Assembly: GCF_001591145.1 (NCBI RefSeq)
Contig: NZ_BCUF01000037.1
Location: 1 to 60,909, forward strand
DNA: 60,909 nucleotides
Direction: 5' to 3'
DNA from: Vibrio harveyi NBRC 15634 = ATCC 14126 = KCTC 12724
GTDB lineage: Bacteria; Pseudomonadota; Gammaproteobacteria; Enterobacterales; Vibrionaceae
Shown here: positions 8,612 through 18,600 of the stretch, piece after piece
Position numbering within the stretch: position 1 is the first letter of the stretch
Layout of the letters: the number at the start of each line of letters is the position of its first letter
Made by a program: the position numbers and the translations under genes
Notes under the pieces: model-generated
Seen by the model: the letters and a program-made list of their open reading frames with translations, nothing else
Databases searched by the model: none
What the model was told of the DNA's origin: nothing

Positions 8612-9586
8612 TTACTTTTTAAGGAAACCTAATTCGCGCATTAGATCGCCCATTTGCTGCTCTTGCTCTTCTAGGAACGCGAAGAACTCTTTATCCGCTT
8701 TGTAGTTGTCAATCCAACCATTGCGGTCACGAACAACTTGCCATTCGTCCGTTTTGTACATCTTGGTCAGAGCTGCGTTCCATTCATCGAGTTTGGCTTG
8801 GCTCGTGCCAGGAGCGGCAAAGAAACCACGCCAGTTCGCGAACACAGTCTCATTGCCATATTCTTTCAGGGTAGGGATGTTTGGTGCAGCGTCTAGACGT
8901 TTTGGTGCCGTAATCGCCAGTACTTTTACCTGACCAGATTTCGACATCTCTAATACTTCGCCAAGACCGGTTGAAAGCAATTGTGTTTCGCCAGACAGAA
9001 GCGCTGCCATTGCTTTGCCGCCAGCGTCATACGCGATGTAGCGAACTTTACGCGCGTCAAAACCTTCGCCTTTAAATGCAGCTGCGACGACAAGGTGATC
9101 CATCGAGCCACGAGCAGAACCGCCGGCGATTTTTACTTTACGTGGGTTAGATTCGAAATCTTTGACCACATCTTCCCATGTGTTGTACTTCGAATCCGCG
9201 GAAGTCACGATAGCGCCGTAATCAGCAATCGTCGCAGCTACTGGCGTGAGATCTCGAAAAGATTGCGGGAAGATACCCGTCAGTGAACGAACAACGATTG
9301 GGGTTGAGTTCACCATCAACGTATCAGGTTGGCGCTCAGCGGTTTCGATGAGGTGTGCAATGGCTTTACCACCACCGCCACCAGAGAGGTTTTGGAAAGA
9401 GACATTTTCAAGGATGTCGGATTTAACCAGTACATCACCTGTACCACGAGCCGTCATATCCCAGCCACCACCAGCACCACCAGGGATTAGAAAGTGGATT
9501 TTTTCAACATCAGCAGCAAAAGCGTGGAAAGAAAATGAGGCTGCAATGATGGATGCGGCGAGCGTTGGTTTGAGTACCTTTAACAT
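8612..9586 (-). CDS. tctC: Tripartite tricarboxylate transporter substrate-binding protein
   Basis: A 324-aa periplasmic receptor of the TctC/Bug family. The signal peptide covers about residues 1-24 (ending HAFA-A). The mature start IHFLIPGGAGGGWDMTARGT is the family signature that contacts the carboxylate. The later AGGSARGSMDHLVVAA and YDAGGKAMAALLSGE motifs are also typical. AAGGAACGTGAAAC precedes the ATG. It is the first gene of the tctCBA operon. The 284-bp region upstream, shared with the divergent gene at 9871, should hold its promoter. Ligands of this family include citrate and other di/tricarboxylates; the specific one is unknown. Confidence 0.95.
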   Translation of the reverse strand: MLKVLKPTLAASIIAASFSFHAFAADVEKIHFLIPGGAGGGWDMTARGTGDVLVKSDILENVSFQNLSGGGGGKAIAHLIETAERQPDTLMVNSTPIVVRSLTGIFPQSFRDLTPVAATIADYGAIVTSADSKYNTWEDVVKDFESNPRKVKIAGGSARGSMDHLVVAAAFKGEGFDARKVRYIAYDAGGKAMAALLSGETQLLSTGLGEVLEMSKSGQVKVLAITAPKRLDAAPNIPTLKEYGNETVFANWRGFFAAPGTSQAKLDEWNAALTKMYKTDEWQVVRDRNGWIDNYKADKEFFAFLEEQEQQMGDLMRELGFLKK

Positions 9587-9870
9587 GTTTCACGTTCCTT
9601 ATGTTGGTGACTCTCTTGTTTTGAAGAGTCTTATTATTTGTTCTCCTAGCAAGGTAGGGTGACTCGCTAGTGATGAGTTAAAGGTTAATAAGGTGTTAAC
9701 GTGATGTCTCTAATGCGTAGATAAAGAGAATATTGAGCATAAACGACGTTTTGTTCATAAAGTTCACGCAAATATACTCATCAAAGAATGTGGTGAAAGA
9801 CTAGGTTGGTCACATCAATGGAGTGTCTAAAACCGCCATAATGATGGAGGTTGAATAGGGAGGAATAGAG

Positions 9871-10269
9871 ATGAAAGGAACATGTTTATGTGGCGCTATT
9901 GAAGTGACCGCACCTCAACACAATGAAGTGAGCTTTTGTCATTGCGATATGTGTCGAAAGTGGTCAAGTGGGCCTCTGCATGCGGTGCATTGTGGTCCCG
10001 GTGTGACATTTAACGGTGCTGAGCCTAAACGCTATCAATCATCCCAATGGGCAGTACGAGGTTTTTGTGGTGAATGCGGCACGAATATCTATTACCACTT
10101 GTTGGCAACAGATGAATATATTCTTTCTGCGGGATTATTTAATGAGCCAGATTTCAAATTAAGCTTAGAGATCTTCACTGATGAGAAGCCCGCATACTAT
10201 GATCTGCAACCACACAGCAAGAAAATGACAGCTCAAGAAGTTTTTGACCAATACGCGCCAGAAGAGTAG
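9871..10269 (+). CDS. GFA-fold zinc protein (Gfa-like/CENP-V family)
   Basis: A 132-aa protein with the zinc-binding cysteine pattern of the GFA family: CLCGAIEV at residues 5-12, FCHCDMCRKWSSGP near 28-41, and FCGECGTNIYY near 73-83. Family members were named for glutathione-dependent formaldehyde-activating enzyme, but most have no proven activity, so only a zinc fold is certain. The gene has a GGAGGAATAGAG ribosome site. It is followed 5 nt later by a tiny membrane-peptide ORF and then a shared terminator. Confidence 0.85.
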   Translation: MKGTCLCGAIEVTAPQHNEVSFCHCDMCRKWSSGPLHAVHCGPGVTFNGAEPKRYQSSQWAVRGFCGECGTNIYYHLLATDEYILSAGLFNEPDFKLSLEIFTDEKPAYYDLQPHSKKMTAQEVFDQYAPEE

Positions 10270-10274
10270 ATAAA

Positions 10275-10370
10275 ATGAAGTTTCTCTGGTTAAAGGTTTT
10301 ACTGACAGTAGCGGTATTTGCAGGTTTATTTTTGATTGTCTATCAGCAAGTACAAAGTGGTGTAAGTTGA
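10275..10370 (+). CDS. Putative 31-aa single-pass membrane peptide
   Basis: A short ORF starting 6 nt after the GFA gene stop, with AGAAGAG 9-15 nt upstream. The peptide begins MKFLWLK, followed by about 17 hydrophobic residues and a polar tail ending QQVQSGVS, which is the layout of a small inner-membrane protein. A bidirectional terminator begins 6 nt after its stop, so the transcript boundaries fit a two-gene unit. No homologue is recognised. It could be spurious, but position and composition favour a real small protein. Confidence 0.5.
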   Translation: MKFLWLKVLLTVAVFAGLFLIVYQQVQSGVS

Positions 10371-10375
10371 TCATT

Positions 10376-10401
10376 AAAAGCCGAGTATTGACTCGGCTTT
10401 T
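10376..10401. terminator. Bidirectional terminator
   Basis: AAAAGCCGAGT / ACTCGGCTTTT is an 11-bp perfect stem with a 4-nt loop. It lies between the GFA unit (+) and the GNAT gene (-) and can serve both. Confidence 0.9.
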
Positions 10402-10427
10402 CGCTCTTTGCTCACGTGCTCGTTTGA

Positions 10428-10877
10428 TTACTTAAGCATGTGGACATAGTTATAAAACTCGACATCTCGTACGTAACCGTGTTTCTCATACACGGATTGC
10501 GCGGTTTTATTATCAATACCAGTGCTTAACATAACAAAGGCAGAGTCGGTCTCTTTTGCCAGTTGGTCCGCTTGTTCCAATAAGCGTTCACCAATCCCTC
10601 GTTTTCTCTGTGATGAATCCACATACAAATCGTACAGAAGCCAAATCTTACGCATTTCTAGCGAACAGAAGAGTGGATAAAGCTGCGCAAAACCGAGCGT
10701 CCGCCCACTTTCATCCGTTGCGTAGTACACGACTGATTCTTCATTCTCAATACGAGCTTTGATAAAAGACTCTGGGTCTTTACCTGAAACATCGACTTGA
10801 TAAAACTCAAGATATTTTAGGTAAAGAGGAGAGACCTTTTTGACATCAGAGACACCTGCTTTTTTCACGACGATCAT
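10428..10877 (-). CDS. GNAT family N-acetyltransferase
   Basis: A 149-aa acetyl-CoA-dependent acetyltransferase. Motif A is clear at about residues 86-104 (LYVDSSQRKRGIGERLLEQA), with the QRKRGIG pyrophosphate-binding loop, and a typical C-terminal NKTAQSVYEKHGYV segment. AAGG 7 nt before the ATG supports the start. Monocistronic, ending at the shared terminator at 10376. The acceptor substrate is unknown. Confidence 0.88.
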   Translation of the reverse strand: MIVVKKAGVSDVKKVSPLYLKYLEFYQVDVSGKDPESFIKARIENEESVVYYATDESGRTLGFAQLYPLFCSLEMRKIWLLYDLYVDSSQRKRGIGERLLEQADQLAKETDSAFVMLSTGIDNKTAQSVYEKHGYVRDVEFYNYVHMLK

Positions 10878-10969
10878 AATAAAACCTTAAGGGTATATAA
10901 GACATTAGCTAGCATACGCCGATTGAAGAATAAGATTTCGTAGTAATCTAATCTCTCTAAAATGGAGCT

Positions 10970-11455
10970 CTAGCAATAGTCGTAAAACTTTGTGATGGTT
11001 AACTTATTCGTAGTTGCAGTTAGACTCGTAGCGCCGTGAGATGGGCGGCTGATACTGAGGAAACAACCTGACTCTTTTATCTGTTCAGGTGACTTTTCCT
11101 TGCCTAAGTAAATAAGTAATGACGGTTTCTCGGTCGGTCCGATATTGGCAAGGTTCAACCCTTGCACGCCCATCGCTTTCTCTACATTGAAATCATCCAA
11201 CGCTAGCGTTCCCAATCTGACATAAATGTTCAGTTCTGACAGTTTTGCTAACGGCATTTCTGCGACACCTTGACTCTTAGCGTGTGTCATCATCTCCTGG
11301 TTGATGTCATGAAATTTGTCGATAAAAGATTCCAAGCTGTTGAGTCGATCTTGACGTTGCTTCTGCATGATTTGTGGTGCTGAAAACAAACTTATTATGG
11401 CTAAGAGAATAAGCGCTACAGTCACTTCGGTTAAGGAGAATCCTTTTTGCTTCAT
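10970..11455 (-). CDS. Type IV prepilin-like protein, isolated
   Basis: A 161-aa protein with a class III signal: MKQKG, then FSLTEVTVALILLAIISLF. Prepilin peptidase would cleave between G5 and F6 and methylate the Phe, and Glu at mature +5 is present. The C-terminal part is small, with two cysteines (residues about 143 and 161) able to form a D-loop-like disulfide. No pilus or T2SS assembly genes are nearby, so it is probably a minor pilin or pseudopilin working with machinery encoded elsewhere. The exact system cannot be assigned. Confidence 0.8.
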   Translation of the reverse strand: MKQKGFSLTEVTVALILLAIISLFSAPQIMQKQRQDRLNSLESFIDKFHDINQEMMTHAKSQGVAEMPLAKLSELNIYVRLGTLALDDFNVEKAMGVQGLNLANIGPTEKPSLLIYLGKEKSPEQIKESGCFLSISRPSHGATSLTATTNKLTITKFYDYC

Positions 11456-11736
11456 AGATATTTCTTACAGATAGAGGGGGCATACAAAAGAAGCGTAATG
11501 TTAGCGAGCTAGGTGCTTAGGATAAATTTGAGATGACCGATTATTTCAACAGTCGAAACCTATGAAAGAACTGAGACTGTGGTTGCGATAGTGGTACTTG
11601 CCGATTAATAACCTTTTGGTCGCTCCTTGTGCAAGTCTATGAAAAATATGTACTAGACTTGATATTAATATGCCTCAAGTTGCCAACATAGGTAGCGAAT
11701 TTTCTTGTCGTCAATGCCATTGGAGGGCGTTATCGC

Positions 11737-14700
11737 ATGAAAACTAAATCAGGTTCTCCTCGTAAGTTTTCGATTAAGTTCACCGTCGGAAGTCTCTTCA
11801 TATTTGCTACTGCAGTGACTGCGTTACTCGGGGTTGGTATGCAATACTACTTTGGTAAGCAGATGTCAGAGGAACATATTTTGACGCGCTTAACCATGAC
11901 GGCTAAAGACGTCAGTAACCATATCCATCAAATTGATGCGAGTGCAACAAGTAGTGCGGGGATACTGCGGAGTGTAGCTGATTACAGTGATACACAATTT
12001 AGTGAAGATGAAATTCAGCACGTATTTACCCAAACCTTGATTGATAACCCTGTCTTTTACAGTATTTACTTTGCGAATCAGGAAGAGTTCTTCTTTCAAG
12101 TAGTTAACTTGGAATCTTCTTCAATTGTTAGAGGAAAAATAGGAGCGGCACCTGATGAACGTTGGGCGGTTATCAAAATTGTAGGAGAAGGCGAAGAGCG
12201 AACAAGATATTCCTTATTTTATTCAGAGTCGCTTGAGCTGGTTCGTACTACAAAACAAAGTAGTAACTTCTATCCATCTCGGAGACCTTGGTTCGACAAT
12301 GCCTCAAAAAACAGTGTCTACAAGACCGATCCCTACTTATTTCAGCATTTAAAAATCACCGGTCAATCCTATTCTGTTCGCAGTAATAAAGGCGCAGTGA
12401 TCGGTGTCGATACCGTGCTCTCGTCTCTGAGTGAGAAAATCACAGCGACTGAACTCGGAATGAAAAAAGATGATGGCGTAGAGTCGTTCATTTTTAACAA
12501 TCGAGGTGAAGTGATCGCTTCAAGCATCAACGTATTTCAAGAGGTTGAAATTCCGACATCGCCACCGTTAACTTTAACAAAAGAACAGCAAGCATTATTG
12601 AATGATAAAGAGTTTGTTGTGTCCAACCAGAATGATTGGGGACCATACGATTATACCGAGAGTGGTGAGCCTGGTGGCTATGCTATCGATGTTTTAAAAC
12701 TCATCGCTGAGAAAACGGGCATGGCAGTGGAGTTCGTAAATGGCTTCAGTTCTGCAGAATTGGTGAAGAAGTATCGCAATGCCGAAATAGATATACTTCA
12801 GCCAGTGCTTGGTGCTCCCTCTGAATTTGGTCTCAAGAGCCATCCGATATTTTACGGACAACTGGCTATCGCAGCCAAAATCGATATTCCGATGCCCGTT
12901 TCTCTAACTGAACTCACGAACCAAAAAGTGGGCGTCGTCGCTGGCTTTGGAATGAAGGAGTGGTTACTCGAACGTTATCCGACACTCAATATTGTTGAAC
13001 AACCTAATCTCGATTTAGCAAAACGAGCGCTGCACATGGGGGATATTGAATACCTTGTAGACAGTTACCTAACCATGGTCGAGATGAAGCGACTAGTGAA
13101 AATTACCAATATCCATGTGACAAAATTGACGGAATCACCTCTGGAATTTTCTGTGTTCATGCAAGATGAAAACAGTGGATTGATGCAAGTTGTCAATCAG
13201 GCAATCGACAGTATTACACCAGAACAACAATCCGCGTTGGAAGAGAAGTGGTTTAAACCCCATCAATGGCGAGGCAGTTTTGCGCCTTATCCAGAAGTCT
13301 ATGAGCTAGCAACCCAAAAAGACAAACACGACACGATGAACAAAGTGACCATTGAGGGAGAGCATCGATTTCTCTATATCACTAAGTTGCAATCTACTCG
13401 TGGAACAAGTGACTACTTTGCGGTGTTAGTTTCCGAGCAAGTCGTTACTGATGCTGTCACCAGTCGATTATCCAAGGCTATTGCGTTTACCTCTATCGTG
13501 ATGGTTATCTTATTTCCATTAGCATGGAAGGTTGGCTCACCTATTGTGCGTCCGATTCTGGCGCTTCGAAAAGAAACCATCAAAATCAAAAATCGTGAAT
13601 TTGACCAATTAGCTCCGGTAGAAACGCGTATCAAAGAAGTTTCTGACTTGTCTGACTCAGTTACCGAAATGACGCAAGAGATTCAGCATCACGAGCAACA
13701 GCAAGAAGAGTTTGTTGAGGCCTTTATTCGCCTTATCGCGCAAGCGATCGATGACAAGTCTCCTTATACTGCGGGGCACTGTAATCGTGTTCCAGAAATT
13801 GGCTTGATGCTGGCAGAGGCAGTAGAGAAGTGCGACACCGGTAAGTTCAAAGACTTTAAGTTCAACAATGACGATGAACGACGTGAATTCCGTATCGCGG
13901 CTTGGTTACATGACTGCGGTAAGATCACCACGCCAGAACACATCGTTGATAAAGGCACTAAGTTAGAAGCCAACTACAATCGCATCAATGAGATTCGCAC
14001 TCGTTTCGAAGTACTAAGGCGAGACGCTGAGGTGGAAATGTGGAAGTCGATATCTACTGGTGAACTGTCAAAAGAAGAGGCACAAGCCAAGTTCGACCAA
14101 AGAGTTGCGCAGTTAGACGAAGACTTCCGATTTGTTGCCAACGCCAACGTGGGTGGCGAGTTCATGAGCGACGATAAGATTGAGCGCATTAAACAAATCG
14201 CCCAACAAACTTGGTTGCGTCACTATGATGATCATCTTGGTCTTTCTCCATTTGAAGAAATGATTAAGCCAAAATCTGACGTGACGCTACCCGTGGTTGA
14301 AAACCTTTTAGCGGATAAGCCTGACCACATTATCGAGCGCGTTCGCCCAATGGAATTTGCACCGGAGCATGGCATTAAGGTGCAAGTGCCAGAGCATCAA
14401 TATAACTTGGGTGAAGTGTACAACCTGACCATTTCCCGCGGAACGTTAACGCCAGAAGACCGCTTCAAAATTAACGAGCACATGATCAGTGGGATCAAAA
14501 TGCTGGGGGCACTGCCATTCCCACCGGAGTTAAGTAACGTGCCGCGCTACGCTTCGACCCACCATGAGACGCTGAAAGGCACAGGCTATCCGCGCCGGTT
14601 GAGTGCAGAAGATTTATCAACCCCAGAACGCATCTTGGTGATTGCCGATATTTTCGAAGCATTAACGGCGGGAGATCGACCTTACAAGAAAGCCAAGCCA

Positions 14701-14883
14701 GTGAGTGTTGCGGTCGACATCATGTACAAGATGGCACTGGACGAGCATTTGGATATGGATTTGTTCTTGTTGTTCTTAGAAAGCGGGGTTTACCGTGAAT
14801 ATGCCAACAAGTTTATGCCAACCGAACAGGTTGATGAGGTGGATATTGAGAAGTATCTGAAGTCGAAATCATCGGACGCGTAA
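11737..14883 (+). CDS. Membrane sensor with HD-GYP c-di-GMP phosphodiesterase domain
   Basis: A 1048-aa inner-membrane signalling protein. TM1 is at about 13-36. It is followed by a periplasmic Cache-like sensor (about 40-285), a complete SBP_bac_3-type solute-binding domain (about 286-508), more periplasmic sequence, TM2 (about 580-602), a HAMP-like linker, and a cytoplasmic HD-GYP domain. HD is at 725-726 (LHDCGKI), HHE at 942-944 and GTGYP at 948-952, so the metal-binding and GYP motifs are intact and c-di-GMP hydrolysis is expected. HD and HHE are about 215 residues apart, much more than the roughly 60 of compact HD-GYP domains, so there is a helical insertion of about 150 aa. GGAGG precedes the ATG. 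Its terminator lies inside the convergent kinase gene. Confidence 0.9.
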   Translation: MKTKSGSPRKFSIKFTVGSLFIFATAVTALLGVGMQYYFGKQMSEEHILTRLTMTAKDVSNHIHQIDASATSSAGILRSVADYSDTQFSEDEIQHVFTQTLIDNPVFYSIYFANQEEFFFQVVNLESSSIVRGKIGAAPDERWAVIKIVGEGEERTRYSLFYSESLELVRTTKQSSNFYPSRRPWFDNASKNSVYKTDPYLFQHLKITGQSYSVRSNKGAVIGVDTVLSSLSEKITATELGMKKDDGVESFIFNNRGEVIASSINVFQEVEIPTSPPLTLTKEQQALLNDKEFVVSNQNDWGPYDYTESGEPGGYAIDVLKLIAEKTGMAVEFVNGFSSAELVKKYRNAEIDILQPVLGAPSEFGLKSHPIFYGQLAIAAKIDIPMPVSLTELTNQKVGVVAGFGMKEWLLERYPTLNIVEQPNLDLAKRALHMGDIEYLVDSYLTMVEMKRLVKITNIHVTKLTESPLEFSVFMQDENSGLMQVVNQAIDSITPEQQSALEEKWFKPHQWRGSFAPYPEVYELATQKDKHDTMNKVTIEGEHRFLYITKLQSTRGTSDYFAVLVSEQVVTDAVTSRLSKAIAFTSIVMVILFPLAWKVGSPIVRPILALRKETIKIKNREFDQLAPVETRIKEVSDLSDSVTEMTQEIQHHEQQQEEFVEAFIRLIAQAIDDKSPYTAGHCNRVPEIGLMLAEAVEKCDTGKFKDFKFNNDDERREFRIAAWLHDCGKITTPEHIVDKGTKLEANYNRINEIRTRFEVLRRDAEVEMWKSISTGELSKEEAQAKFDQRVAQLDEDFRFVANANVGGEFMSDDKIERIKQIAQQTWLRHYDDHLGLSPFEEMIKPKSDVTLPVVENLLADKPDHIIERVRPMEFAPEHGIKVQVPEHQYNLGEVYNLTISRGTLTPEDRFKINEHMISGIKMLGALPFPPELSNVPRYASTHHETLKGTGYPRRLSAEDLSTPERILVIADIFEALTAGDRPYKKAKPVSVAVDIMYKMALDEHLDMDLFLLFLESGVYREYANKFMPTEQVDEVDIEKYLKSKSSDA

Positions 14884-14909
14884 GCCAGTGAGCTTAGAGC
14901 GTTGAATAC

Positions 14910-15629
14910 CTACAGCTTCAAAGAGTGGCGCATTCGTTGCCACTCTTTTTGTATCAGAACGTGGTAGCGTGTTGGTAAATCAATGTAGCTTGGGGTAGGT
15001 AGCAGTTCTGCCGCTTCTTGTAACGAGAGACCAGCAAAGGGATGTTGATCGTGACAGCTGAGCAAGGTCATTGCCAAGGCATAAAAATCATCGTTCTTGC
15101 TTGCCTGACCGATACGCAGAGAGGGGCGGGTCGCACTATAGGCTCGGCTGACGGTTGTATGTGAATGCTCTCGGTATTTAGCATCAACTCGAATCATACT
15201 GCCAAAGTCGATAAGCCGAACTTGGTTATTTGGCGTCACGACGATGTTGTGTGGCTTGATATCGCCATGCAGATGCCCCGTTTTGTGCAAGTTTAGCAAA
15301 GCGAATTCAAGCTTGGTTATTAAGTCTTGCGGTAATAAATCAGGTTCTATCGCGTTAAGTGTTTTGCCTTCCATATACTGGCTCATTAACCAGTCGGCGT
15401 GGTTTTGCGAGCCGTAACCATGAAAGTTCGCCCAGTAATCCGATGCGTATTTGGATAGAAAATCCGCTTCCGCCATCAAAGCCCGTTTCTCAGCCAAGCT
15501 GCGCGCTACCTTGATGATCACAGAACCATAAAGTTTGTGCTTGCACTGAAACACGTTTTCGCTCAAAGGCGCTACATAAGTAACGCCACAGGCTCTGAAC
15601 AGGGTTTGATTGGCGAACGTGTTCATCAC
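14910..15629 (-). CDS. T6SS-associated small Ser/Thr protein kinase (PpkA-like)
   Basis: A 239-aa soluble Hanks-type kinase. The VIIKVA lysine (about residue 40), catalytic loop HGDIKPHN (about 121-128) and DFG (about 141-143) are intact. There is no transmembrane or periplasmic part, unlike the larger PpkA of Pseudomonas. It is the last gene of the T6SS operon; its start overlaps the tssM stop. By analogy with the threonine phosphorylation pathway it should phosphorylate the FHA protein encoded at 22115, but no PppA-type phosphatase is present in the cluster. Its last codons contain the hairpin that terminates the convergent HD-GYP gene. Confidence 0.85.
   Translation of the reverse strand: MMNTFANQTLFRACGVTYVAPLSENVFQCKHKLYGSVIIKVARSLAEKRALMAEADFLSKYASDYWANFHGYGSQNHADWLMSQYMEGKTLNAIEPDLLPQDLITKLEFALLNLHKTGHLHGDIKPHNIVVTPNNQVRLIDFGSMIRVDAKYREHSHTTVSRAYSATRPSLRIGQASKNDDFYALAMTLLSCHDQHPFAGLSLQEAAELLPTPSYIDLPTRYHVLIQKEWQRMRHSLKL
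14920..14952 (+). terminator. Terminator of the HD-GYP gene, embedded in the kinase coding region
   Basis: AAAGAGTGGC / GCCACTCTTT is a 10-bp perfect stem with a 9-nt loop followed by TTTTTG on the + strand. It lies within the last 13 codons of the minus-strand kinase gene. There is no T-run in the minus direction. Confidence 0.85.
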
Positions 15630-18600
15630 TAAATACTCGCCGGTAACACAAAGCCCGCAAAGAAGTTCGGTACGAACGGATTGTTCTGACCTTGAGTTTT
15701 AATCGTTAAGCGAACCTTGTCGCCATTGTAATCAAACTCAAGTTGAGTACTTTGCGAAGAGGTTGAAGTGACGCGCGGTTCAATCAAGCGGAACCATGCC
15801 CAACTGCCTTTAAACTGTTCATTGGCAATCGGCGTTGCTTGTTTTTGTAGACGCACCGTTAGTGCATCTTGTGCGACAGAATCACCTTTCCAGCTTTGTT
15901 GTGTCCACAGCATCGGACCGTGTTGGTAGGTGAAAATCGGTTTTTCAGCACGAATGGAAAACTCAGTCAGTGCCGAGCTCATCTCTGTTGGTTTCATCTG
16001 GAATTGAATCGCGACGTTTTTCGGGTCAGCTAAAAACAGGGCAGAGCGAATGTCTTTGGCTTTATCAAACATCAGCCAAATCGCAGGATCTAACGCAAAG
16101 CCAGTATTTGGCAGTAAGCCGGACATAAACGGCGCACGTTGCTCTGTTGAGAAGCCTTTTAACATGGTTTGATAGAAGGTGTCCAATGTGCCATCGGTTT
16201 TAAAGAAGGCAGCAACATCCGCCGTGCTAGCGTCGCTGTTGGCACTTTTCTTAAACGGGTAGAAAGCTGCGATGGTGTTTTCATAAGGCTGGTAGACTTC
16301 ACTGTTCCACATACTATTAAGGTATTGGTGAGCTAAGTTCATCACCAACTCATTGGTTTGCACTGTCACATAGTCAATCACTTCACCGGATAGCGGTGGC
16401 TGGGAATCGGTCAATGACGCCAACTGTGCGACCGGATTTTGCGCTTTTAAACCGGCAGATAACGTTTCGTAAGCCACTTTGTCTGGCGTGTTGGATTTGT
16501 AGAACTGATCGAGCCATTTGGCCGTGTTCGCAAAACCTTCCAGAACGGAATCTATTGGCTTCTTACCCTGATCGTCTGATGTCACTTGTTTGTGGAAATC
16601 ATTAAACGTCAGTGTGATTTGGCGAGCGGATTCCTTTTTCTCGTTGTCTTGCGCAGCATCGGCAATCTCTTCATCGGTCTTCTTCTTCGCATCTTTTGGC
16701 TCAGGTAGAAGAACCGAAGTGTAGTTGCTGATGGTGGTAAACAGCTTAGATATTGGGTTGTTTGAGGCATTGTTGAGCACATTCAAGCTGGCATTCAACT
16801 GTTCAGAGCCAGAAATGGTTTTCACCTCGATGCTGTTAATAAAATCGCGCCAATAATTGATGTAATCGTTCTGGTACATGCGTTTTAAATCGTGGCTGAT
16901 TCTATGCATCTCTAGCGCGCTTGGTGCTTGCCCTGCGATGCCTTCATAAGCGGATAACGCTTCGATAAGAAGAGGGGATTCCACCGAAAGATCCAGCTCG
17001 TTAAAGCCAGTCGGTGTGTACAAGTAAGGAACGAAATAGCCAACGTAGCCAGGTTTGAATTGGTATATCTGATTGAAGTTGGAACCAAGTTCTTTACGCA
17101 CATCAATGCGCTTCTCGTACGCATGATCGTTCAAAATGTGTTGGTAGAGTAGCGTCTCGATATTGGATTGATTGATGACTTGCTTCGCCAACCCCTCAAG
17201 CTCTTGATTGGCAGTTGTCGCCACTAAGTGCTGGTTAAACACATCGTCGAGCAGCACTTTAAGCTGAGCTACATTGGTTTTGTCCGCTTCGCCTTGGTGC
17301 TCTAAGTTTGCTAGGAAGTAGCTTTTGAGCTCTTCAATGTTGGTACGATTTTTATCAAACAACAGTCGATAGTCATTCAACAATTCGAGTGTTCTGGCTT
17401 GATCTTCCAAGTTCACATACACATACAAGTCGCTCTCAATGGTGTGCGCCATAGAAGGGATCAGCACTTGCTGCAGTTCTTTGGTGTAAGCCGCCTCAAC
17501 TTCTGGTTTGATGGTCGCATTCGGTAGGAATGGCAATGTATACCAAGGTTCAGGCTCCTGATATAGCGCGTAAATGCGATGCATGGTGTACAGGTTTGGA
17601 ATATTGCCCACCAAATCTTCTTTGCTGTATGGCTGTGCTGCGATCGCTTCTTTGTAACGCTCTAACATGCCATCGGCTTTGGCTTCACGATTGGTTTGAT
17701 AATCGAAGTCGAGCTTGAGAATAGTCAGTGTGCCAACCAGTAGACCGAGCCAAATTAGGGTGTAGGCGGTTTGGCTGAACCACAACCAATTCTCTTTATG
17801 GCGGTTAACCCCGACTAAAGTGTTTTCATTTAGCACGACATGAGACATCAAATGCTGAGCAAACAAAGTTTGTTGAACAGGCATTTGTTGGTGTTGCTGA
17901 TATTGCTCATTGCCGAGGGATTGATTGACCACGTTTGCCAGTAAATCATGCTGTGCGAAATCACTGCCACTGTGGGTAAAGTAGAAGCCGCGGAAGTTGA
18001 GCCCATCTGTGTATTGGTCACCTCGATGCAAACGCTGTAAGAAGTGCCACAAATTCTGTTTGAGCAGACCAAATTGGTAAGGCGCCCCACAAATGGCATT
18101 GCGGAAATCTTGGTTAAGCTGTGCTCCCAACGCATTGCTCATGTTCGAGATTAACTGACCGATGAGGTGGTCGTATTCGTCATTGAACCAATCGGCATCA
18201 ATGCCACCATGTTTTTGCACTGGACTTGTGGCGCCGAACACTTCATTGCGTCTCGCTTCATCAAACGCAGAAAAGAACTGACAGAAATCGCTCACTTGAC
18301 CCATATTGGTTAGGACATTGTAGACAGGTAAGTTCAAACCAAATGAACGATTAAATGCTTTGATTTGCGATTTCAATTGGTCGGCTTTTTGTGACAGGGT
18401 TTCACTATTGCCAACTAACTGTTCAATTTCTGTGGTTAGCAACAAGCCGTTAATCGCTTGTCTCGGACGCCATTTATTTAGGCACTGGCACAGTGTTTTT
18501 AAGTAAAGCGGTTGCTGATCGTCACCCATGCTGATGGAAATCAGAATTGAGTGTTCACTGAGCCAAAATAGAATCGGAAACTCAATGTCGTTGCCAAAAT

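Noticed and set aside
9605..9635. GACTC...GAGTC inverted repeat upstream of tctC
   Set aside because: Only a 5-bp match, expected by chance in a region of this length.
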